A stretch of DNA of 64,000 nt from Adiantum capillus-veneris (taxonomy: Eukaryota > Streptophyta > Polypodiopsida > Polypodiales > Pteridaceae): positions 1 to 64,000 of the forward strand of contig JABFUD020000278.1 of assembly GCA_014529385.2 (NCBI GenBank), in the 5' to 3' direction. The translations under genes and the position numbers were made by a program. Shown piece after piece: positions 43,930-55,116 of the stretch. Each line of letters starts with the position of its first letter. Positions within the stretch are counted from its first letter, which is position 1. The notes under the pieces are model-generated. The model saw only the letters and a list, made by a program, of their open reading frames with translations, had not been told where the DNA came from and made no database searches.

Positions 43930-44361
43930 TGTAGTCACAAACCACAAAAAAACTGACAATGCTTACATTTAAATAAAAGAGCAAAGAGAGAGGAACACAA
44001 TGCAAGTTTTGGAATTAAAAACTCATTACTCAATCATTAGAAAAGTTGATTACAAGTTGGAGCAGCTTTGGTAGCTCGAGTGTATGTACAAAAAAGCTCT
44101 TTCTCCTCTAAAGATAAGCCTTCTTTCACATTAAGGTTATTGACATTTATACCTAGGGCATTCTAAATGGCAAGTGGCCGGTTCACATGGACCTTTACAA
44201 TTGTCATGACATAATTACAGCTCAAGGAATTAACCTTCTACTCTAGAATTAGGATTTACATAGAGTATCACTACACTAGCTCGAAAAACTAATAGACTAC
44301 AAATGTGGTGTTCGGCTCCGTGTCCAGCCAGGTGGGTGCCCGTTCAATCATTCCTGAAACA
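43930..44361 (-). repeat. 3' LTR of element F
   Basis: It matches 52408-52839 throughout (ACTGACAATGCTTACA, AATCATTAGAAAAGTTGAT, CCTAGGGCATTCTAAATGG). A TATA-like TATAAATG lies on the minus strand at 44144-44151 and is lost in the other copy. Confidence 0.93.
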
Positions 44362-44373
44362 TTCTCCCCTTCC
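44362..44373 (-). other. Polypurine tract of element F
   Basis: The minus strand reads GGAAGGGGAGAA, directly before the LTR start TGTTTCAGG. Similar tracts recur at 44476-44488 and 44732-44744. Confidence 0.75.
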
Positions 44374-45813
44374 TAGCTCGTGTCGTCCCTTGACACGACC
44401 TTGTGTAGTCTTGTCATAGGGTTGTCTTCATCTTTGTTTTGGCTCAGCTTGGGAAGTGCTTTGTTGTTGATGATGCTCCCCCCTTCCTAGATTGATTCAT
44501 AGCTGTTGTGAAGAGTTCTTTTAATCTTTCTGTCTTTGTTATTGAATTGCAATAATTCACTAGCTTTATCACTATGTAACTCGTTATGTTTTGTTGTTGA
44601 GAGCATTTTTGCTGAAGTTATCATTGTTTTTCCGTTGTCTTTGTATGACATTCTTCGCCTTTCCATTGATCATTGGATCTTTGTCTTCAAGGTTGGTCTT
44701 TAGCTTCAGAAGAGGTTTGGCGTTGATGACACTCCCCCTTCCTTGAGTGATTCATATATTCCATGTCGTTGATATGTGACTTGATCTTTGATTATCAAGA
44801 CAAATTTTCTTCTCATTTCGTAGTCTTCTCTTTGTTGCTAGTCTTGGCCACCATGAAGAGGGATTATCATGTTTTTGAGTTTATAGAACCAATCCTCTTT
44901 GTGGTGTGGACTTTATGATGGGTATGATTTCCATGTCCACTGCAATTTGAGTTGTCTGTAGTAGGTCACCGATGTTGAAGCACCATGTGAGCTACTTTTG
45001 ATTGTTGTTGATGACTCTCTTGTGGAATTTATCATTGGTTGTCGTTGTAGGCCATTCTTTGACTTGTCATTTTTTGATGGAGCTTTGTTATCGCCCTTGA
45101 AGATAAAATATGCTCTTGATAAGCATATGAAGACCTACATTTTTTGCTCCAAGTCGTTGTCGATTAATTTGGGTAGCCATTTCCTTATTGTTGATGTAGA
45201 AGGAATATATACAAGAAGATAATGTGATTCTAGATTAAGGTCTAAAACTTGGATGACCGAAGGGAAAAACCCGGTGGGAAAAAAGTGCCTTTGGTATACG
45301 CACTTATTGGAGTTGAGCATTTGGACTTGAAGTACCTGCCATGCAAGGTGAGTGCTTGTGAGAAACAAAGGAAGAGTTTCTAATGCAAGTGCCAAATATG
45401 GGACACTCTATATGCATACGAGAAATTTTTCAAACAAAAGCATGTAGTGTAAGAGATGGAGTTGATGGGTGCTTCAAGGAACAAATGTAGCACTTGTGAC
45501 ATCAAAGGATGTCTCAATAGCTTCCACGTTTCTAAGAAGGGTTTTCAATGTAGAAGCTTGTCCACTCATACCTCACTGTGCTGAGTGCATGAGTGTCTTT
45601 TGGACTTCCTCATTAACTTACCACTATACTACAATGACTTCAACTCTTATGCTAATCTATATCAGCATGAGCGACAAAACATAACTATGCTCAACTCTTC
45701 CAACTTGAGCAGTACCTAGAATAACTAAGACACTTAGACCACAGAGAATATTACATGAAGGTTTGGGACTAACGCCTCGCTCATTTAGTGGCTTAGCTGC
45801 CCGACTCTGACTT
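44374..45813. other. Non-coding 3' region of element F
   Basis: No frame is supported. It holds two further C-rich tracts like the polypurine tract (CTCCCCCCTTCC at 44476 and CTCCCCCTTCC at 44732). Each is preceded by GTTGATGA and followed by a TGATTCAT sequence, so a degenerate repeat of about 250 bp is likely. Confidence 0.5.
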
Positions 45814-47870
45814 TTATGCCATGTATTTTAAATGGCGACTTTGACTTACCTGTTCAAGGCCAGAAACCCAATTCCATAAGTTCTGAAAATTTAGGCCTCT
45901 TCCATTGTTTTGGTCATTGGATACCACCATTTTGTCGAGTAGGTTGGCATATTTTGGCTCCTCTTGACTTTCTTGTTGAGTGAGTGATGTAGCTTTTGCT
46001 TTATCTTGCATGAGAAGCGGTTGAATCTTTGTGTGGATTCTTTGTGTTTGAGTTTCCACGAGCAATTTAAAAACCCATCTTATTTTTGGTCCTTGTGTGA
46101 CCGTCTTTGGAATTTTCTCTTTTGCTTTGGCTTGATTGACACTAGGCTTTGGTATCCATATCTGATGATTTTCTTTGTAGAAGCCTTGATTTTGGAGTTG
46201 ATGACAAGGTATCCATCTAGAGATTGTATCAACTTTGGTTGCAATTGGCTTCTGTTGGATTTTGGTTGTCATTACTTGCCTTTGGATAGAATCTTGTGTT
46301 GCATGATTTCTCTTGGTTGTTCCAGATTGAGCTACAACATTTAGTAACCATATTTGAGTGTTACCTTTGTAAAATCCTTGTGCTTTGAATAGATTCAATG
46401 GAATCATCCACTCCTGCATCTCTTTGGGTTGGGTAGCTTGATTGAAGTCGGACTTTAGTACCCATATTTGTTGTGTTTCTTGTTTGGAAGATCTTTTTTT
46501 CTTCGTTTTTTTGTTCCTTCTCTTGCATGAGGTTTTGGTATTCCACTGATTTCTTGGCTTTCTCCTTCTAGAACTTCTTTCTTGAGGTGAGTAGATTCAA
46601 GCTGTTACTTTAGGCTTTTTGGCCCAAACATTAGTGTTTCCTTGGAAGTATCCCTGCGCAATGATTGAGTCATTGGATGCTACCCACCCTGTCACCTTTT
46701 GTTGTTGTGGTTGAACTTATGCTTCATGTATCCAAATTGGGTCTTTGACTTGGATGTGCTCTTTGGATACCAATACTTGGTTGACATTCTTTGGATTCTT
46801 CTGGATGCTTTCTTGTGATGGAAACTTTGGCTGATAGACTTTTTGTTTCGATTTCCATTGCATTGTTGATGGATTGGATCTTGATGTAGAGGCTACATAG
46901 GAAGTTTGATGGAGGCTTGTTAAAGGTAAAGTTGTCTTTCAAGGTTGATATACTTCAAATTTTACCTTAGATTTACCTTTTTTTACTATGCGTGGTTGCT
47001 CCTTTTTTGCATTGACTTGAGGTGCTTTTGGAGTTTTTGATGGTGTCGTTGTCGAAGATTTTCCTTGTGTTTGAAAGAAGATGTTCCTCCAGCTTTCTAT
47101 CAGGATCAGATTCTCTTAGATATGATGGGAGTCGTTATGTGGAAAGTATCCTTTTACTCCCCAATACTCAACTTGAGTACCGCTTTTGCCACTCCAAATC
47201 TAGGAATCACCATTTTAGAACTTGTGTATGCTTTCTCCTCTAGCTCAATGATTGGTGGATTTCCCATCATGATCCACGTTCCATAAGTCATTAGAATCTT
47301 TGTCGCTTCTGGATCTATCATAGCTAAACATGTGATTTTGAGTCTTGTTTCTCCACATATGCTAAAGTTGATCATCGTAGGAGATAGTCAATCTTCTTCC
47401 TTATCCCTATTTTTCTCTTGATTTTGCATTTGTTGAACATTTGACATTAAATTTGGAAAGTTTTCTCCTTCAGCTGCTTTTATTTGTGCTTTTTCTTGAG
47501 TCAACTTCTTTGAAACAACTTTTGTTGATTCTTCGAGTATGTCAATGATGACATATTCTCATGGTTGCTTTGCTTCCTTTGTTTTCACTTTTGCCTCATG
47601 CTCCATGACATAGCCATCTGTCTCACTTTTTTTGCTTTCACACTCACAAACTTCATTAGCTTCCTTCAACACCTTTATTGTAAATAAGAGAGTTATATCA
47701 TAGCCATCTTCATTGCAAAATTTGGTGTTGGTTGCCTCATTTACACCAACATCAAGGGTTGCCAGTATTTGATCCCATCCAAAGGGTTCAAACAAATCCT
47801 CTGAAAAAGGTTCTGATACATATGCCTCATCTTGTACTGACCTATCATGAATGCAATCCTCTTTTTTCAA
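45814..47870 (-). pseudogene. Accessory region of element F with Trp-rich repeats
   Basis: A minus-strand frame readable from about 46600 to 45814 encodes a Lys/Gln-rich protein. It has a recurring unit: Trp, about ten residues, then QG[F/Y][Y/F][K/Q].N...W. Copies are AQGFYKGNTQIW, NQGFYKENHQIW, and farther upstream AQGYFQGNTNVW (near 46650, with a stop after it). Further upstream frames (47154-47375 and 47559-47870) are acidic or unremarkable. The segment occupies the place where RT, RNase H and integrase normally lie, between protease and PPT. The function is unknown. It could be a structural or nucleic-acid binding protein, but nothing proves that. Confidence 0.6.
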
Positions 47871-48083
47871 ACTACCACCCTCAGAAGCTCCACATGTCCA
47901 ATTGTGAGCTTTGTTTTGCAGCCAAGTAGGTATTTCTCCTTCTTGGTCAATTGTGGAGTTTCATTCCTCTCCTAGGGTTCGTTCCACATCTCTATAGCTA
48001 TGGTCCGTGACACTGATCTCCGTAGTGACATCCTTGTGTCTTAGGTATATGTAGTCATATCCCCAATCTTATACCATTTTGAG

Positions 48084-48599
48084 CTAACACATGAATGGTC
48101 TACACAATATGATGTCAAAGTTGCTACTCTTGTCAAAATTCATTATGGCAAAGGTGTGCTCATACTCTATGCCACACAAGGATACAATGATTTGTTCCAA
48201 TATTCCTATCGGTCTCTCCACGTATCCATCTGCTAATTGCAGTTTCATTCGAGTTATTGTAAAAGTAGGCTTTTCCCATTTTTTCCATATTTCTTTGGTT
48301 GCAAATGCAATTCCTGCCCCACTATCTAACATAGCAATGGTATTTACTCCTTTGTACTCAAGTGGTAAGGTGGTGTTTCCTTCTTCTCCTTCACAGTAGT
48401 CACCCACCTTATTTATTGATACTGGATTTGTCTGTGGTTTCTTAGGCGAGGTATCATCCATGTTTTTGTCCGCAAGTTGTTCATGCAAAGGGCCCATTTG
48501 GCCCCATAGATGCGGTCTAATTTTTAGTAGCTCTGAGAGATAAAGTGTGCATTGTATGAGAGAAGACATCAATTCATGCAATCTCTTGGTATCCATCAT
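48084..48599 (-). pseudogene. Retropepsin-like protease of element F
   Basis: The frame contains VNTIAMLDSGAGIAFATK (active-site loop with Asp-Ser-Gly-Ala), LQLADGYVERPIGIL and FDIILCRPFM (flap-end motif, Cys where Gly is usual). Length and order fit an aspartic protease that processes Gag. The N-terminal part has no recognised domain. The domain itself is open, but the element around it is broken. Confidence 0.85.
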
Positions 48600-49440
48600 T
48601 TTTGGTGTGGCTTTCCACTAAGAAGGTACCATTTTAACCTCCGATTTTGTTTCAAGTTCTCCTATGAAAGAGGGCAAAGTCTTTAGAGAGCATGGTTTAC
48701 TCTCTTCAGATGCCACCGACTCAGCATCCCCATATAAAGATCTTATATCCCTTGGGAAAAATTTGTGATGCATGTTTATCTCAGGGATAGGTGCTGATTT
48801 TAAAGTAGCACTACCATCTTTTTGGTTTCTGATTGATTCCCATAAGGATTGTGGCCACGGTTCTTTTACCTCCAGAATTGGCATCACTACTTGTGAACCT
48901 ATCCCATCTGTTGTATTGGCTACTTCCCTTATATCTAAAGGTGCCTCAACTCCTGGCTCTTCTTGGTCTCTGTTTACAATACCATGGCTTTCCAATTCCT
49001 TTTTTTTTTTGCAGATTAGCACCTCTGTTTTTGGAGCATCTGGAACTGGTTCCGTAATAGCTTGGGCCTTCTGGATGAGCTCCTTGCACATTTGCAACCT
49101 CTCTTTTTCATACCCTAGATGAGGACATATTAGCCATCTATCCTCTTGGGTTTGATTGGGTTTTAGCCTAGCTTCAAGGCCTTCAAAATTGTATCTAAAG
49201 GTTCAAAGACTTTTTCAACCAAGACTAAACCTCCCGAGTTAGTCTTTGACTCTTTAGGACCCTTTGCGTTTTTCTTGATTTCTTGCTCTTGTCTAAGTTG
49301 TTTTCTTGTTTGATTCAATTCAGTTTCTAAAGCTGTTTTCTCCTTCAACCTTTTTCTTATATTTTTGTCTTGTTTGGATTTCCATGATTTTCTTCATGTT
49401 CTCATCGTTAAGTTTTCGATTTCTATTTGAACAGGCAATG
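48600..49440 (-). pseudogene. Gag-protease spacer of element F, partly coiled coil
   Basis: Frames 48618-49097 and 49163-49348 carry charged sequence. The second (ALETELNQTRKQLRQEQEI) has the heptad pattern of a coiled coil. Acidic and Pro-rich stretches follow. No enzyme is recognised. It links gag and protease and may be part of the capsid polyprotein. Confidence 0.5.
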
Positions 49441-49681
49441 TGGCTTCCTTCCCAAAGATTTAGTTTTTAGCAGCTTCTTGTGCTTGAGCTCGAGTCATCA
49501 CATTTAAAGGAATGGCCGGTTCTACCTCGGATCCGCTTGAAGAACACATCACGCCTACAACATTTATTGTCGCTTTCCCTTTGTAGTCTGGATTTTCAGC
49601 ACAATGTTGGCGTAGATGGTCTCTCCCACAATATTCACATAATACAAATAATTATATTTGTGGACCCTTGTTCAAAAAACT

Positions 49682-51235
49682 TCATGCCCCATGATCACCT
49701 CCACACTCATAGCATGGACCTTCCTGTTTCATAGTTGGTGATCCAACCAATGGTTGTTCTTGCATGATAAGAATATTCTTTGATCCATACTCATGATTGG
49801 CTATGAACATGAGCGTATTCGCATCCATGGGGTACTCGTTTTTCATGGGTTGCGGCACGTGTGTTGGTTGAGTGTAGTTGACTACTACTCTATCATCATT
49901 CAGAACATGCGGTTGTTGCCCTAGCACACATTGTGGCTTTGGCTAAGTGCTACACCATGGAGTGGGGTGATCCCCTTCACAAGTATTACATCTCCTCAAT
50001 TGAGGCTGTCGTACATTCAGGTTTTGTTTGTAGCCTTGATTTATTCTTCTAATCACCCCCTCAACCACTTGATCAAATATTGAATCCCAAGGAGTTTGAA
50101 CATTTCTTTTTATTGTCGATTTTCTCTTCAGAGATGAGGCACCACTAGTTGTGTTGTCTGTATCTTCAGTCACCTCTCCATAGGCCTTACAATTGTCAAC
50201 AACTAGATATAGAGATTGTCTAGTGACTTGCTCAAACATCGTGCATCCTTTTAAATGGAGGTTCTTTTTGAGAGTTTCATTCCTCAAGTCCTCTATGAAG
50301 AGAACTGACAATCTCTCATCTTGCGGTATCTCTCTCAGAGGCCATCCCTCGATGTAACGTTTGAAGCGAAGCAGAGCTTCCTTCACTCTTTCATTCGCTT
50401 TTTGTTTCAAAGCATAGATTTGGGACACTGTGTTGTGTTTGATCTCCCTTTTTGAGAACTCCTCTACAAACTTCCTGTAAAAGTTGTGCTATGTTGGGAA
50501 AATCATTTCTATTTAGTGGTTGGAACCACGTCAAAGCCGTTTCTTCTAATGTCAACCCAAATCCCTCATATTGAGTATGGAAATCCGCAATCTGTTCAAC
50601 TCTAAAAACTTGTTTGAAGAGCGAGACATGAGCATATGGATCCCCTGACCCACTGTACTTTGTCTTGACACATTGAGTCACCTTATATGGTCTTAATCGT
50701 TGTGGTTCAGTTACCAATCTAACCAATTTGTGGTCTCGTGGAAAGATGTCTCTCTTGCTCTCGTCTCGTCTTGGAGAAAATCCTGGTGGAACCCTCTCTA
50801 ATATGTACTCTGGCATCGTTATTGGCTGAAAGTAAGTAGAGATTAGAGTACCCTTGTATGTGTATTGTTCTAAGTCATTTGGATCGACAAGTTTGTACTC
50901 TCTTCCATGTTTATCTACCATCAAAACTTGCACTCCGTTGCATCTGTATATGTGAATGCATAGAGGTTCTTATGGGTGGTCAACTCTCTAGCATAGGGCT
51001 CTACACACTTGTAGAAGATATATGGATCCCTGTTTGTGAATCTATATAAGCCCTCATGAGCATAATCCGTAAGCACTCTCATGGATTCATTGGCTTTGAT
51101 GAATCTTACGTTTGGTTTATTGATTAGAGGATGCCTCTCCTCTAGGTATTATCCCAATCCCCCTGTTGTCGGCAATATAGAGTTTTTCATGTCTCTGAGT
51201 GAAGTAGGGAACCCTAGTGGTGGATGATTTGTCAT
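49682..51235 (-). pseudogene. Gag of element F
   Basis: It probably starts at ATG 51235 (MTNHPPLGFPTSLRDM). In-frame stops or shifts occur near 51150 and 50940. The frame 50391-50933 shows GDPYAHVSLFKQVFR and the ALTWFQPLNRNDFP core. After a frameshift near 50480, the frame 49943-50428 continues with EALLRFKRYIEGWPLRE and LFIEDLRNETLKKNLHL. These are the retrotransposon-gag type helices. Two Cys-rich motifs follow: CNTCEGDHPTPWC (~49970) and CYECGGDHGA (~49690). It would form the particle shell and bind RNA. Broken by several mutations. Confidence 0.85.
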
Positions 51236-51682
51236 GGTTAAAGCTCACTCAAGAATATCAAGACAGTCTCTTACAAGCCCATATTGGCTTAGTGCAACTT
51301 ATCCCTTTTTGCCCTTGGTAAGGTCTCTCAAAAGTAAAAAATTTGTGACTTTTTGGTGTATGGAAATTGGTCTTGGGGTATCCTAAAAGTTTGGATTTAG
51401 GAAACTTGGAAAAATTCAGCTCTAAAACCAAAACTTTTGAATTGCCGGCAAGCTTTCTTCCTGGCTATACCTGGCTCAATTTGGAGTTTTCTGTCAAAAG
51501 GTAGAGCACTTTTGGTGAACAATACTTGAAACAACACTCAAAACAGTTCCAGGACCAGAACACAGAAACTTTGGCTTGTATCTTGGTCTCTAGAAGGTAT
51601 TTTTAGCTCAAACTTGAGATTTGAGATGTACTCAAGTATGTCTACAAGATCACCAACTCAGATACCCCCACTATGCTGAGAT

Positions 51683-51702
51683 ACATGGATTCCGATCCAT
51701 GT
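51683..51702. repeat. Imperfect 20 bp palindrome
   Basis: ACATGGATTCCGATCCATGT, 9 of 10 arm positions pairing. It is a diverged copy of the perfect palindrome at 51809. Confidence 0.8.
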
Positions 51703-51808
51703 TCCTCTGCCAAAAAAAGTTCTCCAAATTTTCCCACATTTTGTCAGTATGTAGACAAGGTCATATATAGGCTCTATACCAATTGTCATGAAATTTTGAG
51801 GTTGAGGT

Positions 51809-51828
51809 ACATGGATCGCGATCCATGT
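51809..51828. repeat. Perfect 20 bp palindrome
   Basis: ACATGGATCGCGATCCATGT equals its own reverse complement. It sits 126 bp from the imperfect copy in the F leader, with similar flanks (GAGATACATGG and GAGGTACATGG). Confidence 0.9.
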
Positions 51829-52407
51829 TCAACATCTGAACTTGATCTCTTTGCAGCTTGTTACACTCTACATCCACAAGCTAAATCTCAAATATTTTTG
51901 GATTTGGACTTGGTTTGATAGGTCAAATAGCCAATGTTAGCGGATCGGCGCGACGGACGTCTGTAGCATAGCGATCTGACACTAACATAATGTCAATACT
52001 TAGGGAAATGACTTGGATGGGGCATAGAGACTCTTTGAGATCGTCAATCTCAAGAAGTGAACCTTAACAAGCTAACAAAACAACTCTACAAGCAAACCAC
52101 TCAATGATCAAGAAAATTTGCTTATGTCCTTTCTCACAGCTCTAGGTCATCATGCCATTTTGGCACTCGAACATACTCAAAATGCAACAAAACTTTAGGA
52201 TGAGGTCTAGGACACTTAGGGGCACTATCCTAGCAAGTCTGGTTGCAATCCAACAAGGTACCAAAATGACGATCCATCATGAAAAAGGTCCTAAAAACTG
52301 CAATAGAACTATCCAAAAAGGTCGCCCTACGGTCTAGGAACACTCTCCTATGATCAAAACGACTAAAAACAATAATTTAAGCACTCAAATCTGCAATTTC
52401 TCACAAA

Positions 52408-52839
52408 TGTGCAGTTGCAAACCACAACAAAACTGACAATGCTTACACTTCAATAAAAGAGCAAAGAGAGAGGAATACAATGCAAGTGTCGGAATTGAAA
52501 ATTTATTACACAATCATTAGAAAAGTTGATAACAAGTTGGAGCATCTTCGTAGCTCAAGCGTACGTACAACTGAGCTCTTTCTCCTCTAAAGATAAGACT
52601 TCTTTCACATTAAGGTTATTGACATTACACCTAGGGCATTCTAAATGGCCAGTGACCGGTTCACATGGACCTTTACAATTGTCATGACAGAATTACAACT
52701 CAAGGAATTGACTTGCTACTCTAGAATTAGGATTTACATAGAGTATCACAACACTAGCTCGGCCAATTAATAGACTACAAATGTGGTGTCCGGCTCTGTG
52801 TCTGACCAGGTGGGCGCCTGCTCAATCATTCCTCAAACA
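52408..52839 (-). repeat. 5' LTR of element F
   Basis: 432 bp, the direct partner of 43930-44361. Confidence 0.93.
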
Positions 52840-53034
52840 GTAACGCATGGAAAAATTGTGCATTCTTGAGGATATTCCATACAATACTAAGGTTCCATAA
52901 CCAATTGTCAATAAAGCATCTATTAATGATATTCAAAATCTACAAATTGACACATGTTTTTGCTTCTCTTGCGATGCCAATCTCCCATTTGTGCATTCAT
53001 TTCTTTGTCTCATGGGTCCTCTCTCTCTCTCTCT

Positions 53035-53085
<51 letters not shown>

Positions 53086-53559
53086 CATACTATTCACTAG
53101 CTCTGGTCGTACGCACCATGTGTGCAAGAATGGTGGGTGTGTAAGAGATGTGTAAGAGTGGTCAAAGGATGTACTTTTACCCCTAAAAAGAAGGTGGAAT
53201 AATTTATAATTTTTGGATTTCCATAACTCCCACATATGATCTCAAATTTGAGCACAGATCATAGATCTGCAATCTACGCATCTAGGTCTTTCCATAGGAT
53301 GTGCTACATGATATAGTTTTACCGCTAGATTTTAAATTCCATTTTGGGGGAAAACTTTGAATTCAAATAAACTAGCCGTTTTGCCTTTTGAATTCAAAAT
53401 CTGTCCTTGGATTACTTTCTTAATACTAAAGGTTTGACTTCTTAAACTGCCAAATAAAGAGGCCCTTCTAGATCAAATTCTCTTTCTAATGGATGGCGGT
53501 CTCGTAGTTGCCGATTATGTGATGTTAGCAGTGTGGTCACATAGGACACATTAGGTGCT
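52840..53559. other. Spacer with CT/CA microsatellite
   Basis: No gene is seen. (CT)n then (CA)n at about 53019-53081. It leads into a copia fragment on +. Confidence 0.6.
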
Positions 53560-54180
53560 ACTATTTCAAATGTTTGAGGCAACAATGGAGATGTATGTGT
53601 GATGCAAATGAGGTTTTGCCACATGCTAGAGCAGTGGATTCATATGACAATGACGATGATATCACATTTACCTTTAGTCTTCCTCCTACTTATATGTCTT
53701 TCAGAGCTGACACTTCTTCCTATTGGTTGCCATATGAGGATGTAGTTTTCCACATCACACCACATCGTGAGTGGTTTAGCACTTTCTCAAGTGGGAGCTT
53801 TGGTTGTGTACTCTTGGTTGATGGTTCAACGTTTAACCTTGCAGGTGCAAGAGATGTTTGCTTGTCATTGCACAGTGGTGTATCATATATGTTATGACAT
53901 GTGTGCTACATTCCTCACGTGAGAAAGAGTTTGATCTTAGTGAGACACTTAACAAATTGTGGAGATCAAACACTACCTAGAGAGAAGTCTTTCCAAATAC
54001 ATTGAGGATCATTAGTGATTGCCAGGGGAGCCCGCAATGGCTTGGTATATCCTATGCATGTATTTGAGGTACGAGACGACATAGTATCAATTTTTCTGCT
54101 GGCATGCATTGAGCAAGGTACGAGATGTGTCTCCTTCATGAGTGAGCTCCACCATGCTCAAGAGACAAGCATTTAGCTAT
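53560..54180 (+). pseudogene. Copia fragment I: protease and pre-integrase region
   Basis: The frame 53574-53897 and its continuation read HITPHREWFSTFSSG, FGCVLLVDGSTFNLAG, then beyond a stop VCYIPHVRKSLILV and NGLVYPMHVFEV. This is the copia protease C-half and the GAG-pre-integrase linker. The Asp-Ser-Gly motif has decayed (the residues before HITPH read EDVVF). It is a different copia family from D and H and lies on the opposite strand to H. Confidence 0.75.
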
Positions 54181-54859
54181 GCACAACATGCAAGTGGACT
54201 TTGTACAAATAGAGATAGAGCGTTAAAGCTCTAAAGAGACACAACAGGTGTTGTCTAAGTCTGTGCAGGTAGAGGTAGAGTAGGTATGTTCCCTAGAGAC
54301 ATGTACAGAGATGATAGACATGGAGTCTTTTGATATACTCATGCTAGAGGCTGATGAGTTGATGCCAGGATACATAATTCTAGAGATGGGTGAGAGGGGA
54401 CATAGCCATCCCAGTGTTGAAAATGACACATCAATATGTGATGAGTAGTCTTGATGATGCAATCACGCAAATAGCACTCAAGAGGCTAGTCACAATTAGA
54501 CTCATGCAAATTTTTTTAGCGTTTGGGCATCTCACGTACAACATACTCGTGTCAAGGCCCAACCTAGCAGCTGTAGTGGGAGAATTTGTAGTAGGGATTG
54601 TAAGTCATATGGTGACTAACACTAGCATGATGCATTGTGAGCTATGTAGACCATGCAAAGTTTCCTGCAGGATTTCCATGCAAGCTCTAGCTTGGATACA
54701 CACGCTTTCCTATCATTAGAGTAGATATGGCTACATGTGGATCAAGAGAGAAAGCTAGTGGGCATAGGTTGAGAGAGTCTCTCACCTATTTTCTTGTATA
54801 TACTAGTAGTTCAGCTAGTAGGACACCACTCATTAGTGCATCACCTTTAAGCGGGAGGT
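54181..54859 (+). other. Decayed internal sequence of copia I up to a PPT-like tract
   Basis: No clear domain. It ends with AAGCGGGAGGT, a good polypurine tract, directly before TGTTGGAG, so it is probably the remaining internal region of copia I after deletions. Confidence 0.4.
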
Positions 54860-54889
54860 TGTTGGAGTAAAGGTGTTATGCCTTTACCT
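54860..54889 (+). repeat. First 30 bp of a copia I 3' LTR
   Basis: TGTTGGAGTAAAGG follows the polypurine tract. Thirty bases later the H LTR begins, so H seems to have inserted at this point. The rest of this LTR is not found. Confidence 0.4.
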
Positions 54890-55116
54890 TGTTGGAATTA
54901 GCGTTGTAGGAAAACACATACAACTTGGAGAAGATGAAGGAAGCTCAAGGCACACAATAGAGAGTATGTTACTTAGTGTATGATGAAAAGATAGATAGAC
55001 CTAGAGTGATGGGTATATATACAATGCACGGGGGGAAAAAAATCCTAAAGAGGGAAAAAATGCCCCGATAGTCCTAGTGTGTTCACACGCATCACTAACA
55101 CATGTATATGGTAACA
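54890..55116 (-). repeat. 3' LTR of copia H
   Basis: 227 bp, TGTTGGAATTAG...ATATGGTAACA on +, the reverse complement of the D LTR. It is followed by the polypurine tract CAGGGGGGATT (minus strand). Confidence 0.92.

Larger units (their letters stand above)
51236..52407 (-). other. Leader of element F
   Basis: Non-coding, between the 5' LTR and gag. It contains two related palindromes (51683-51702 and 51809-51828). No primer site of a type I know is obvious next to the LTR (the minus strand reads TTTGTGAGAAATTGC). Confidence 0.5.
43930..52839 (-). mobile_element. LTR element F with gag and protease but no RT or integrase
   Basis: LTRs of 432 bp each (43930-44361 and 52408-52839; TGT...AAACA on +) flank minus-strand gag, protease and a repeat-rich accessory region. 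A polypurine tract abuts the left LTR. No RT, RNase H or integrase motif could be found in 44362-48083. Flanks CAACG on the left and TAACG on the right (offset by one G) suggest a near-perfect target duplication. It sits directly at the end of the E LTR. Confidence 0.85.

Noticed and set aside
51661-51930. A small host gene at 51673-51918
   Set aside because: The frame overlaps the two palindromes and direct repeats of the F leader. The recurring RYMDxDPCS arises from the repeated DNA, not from a recognisable protein.
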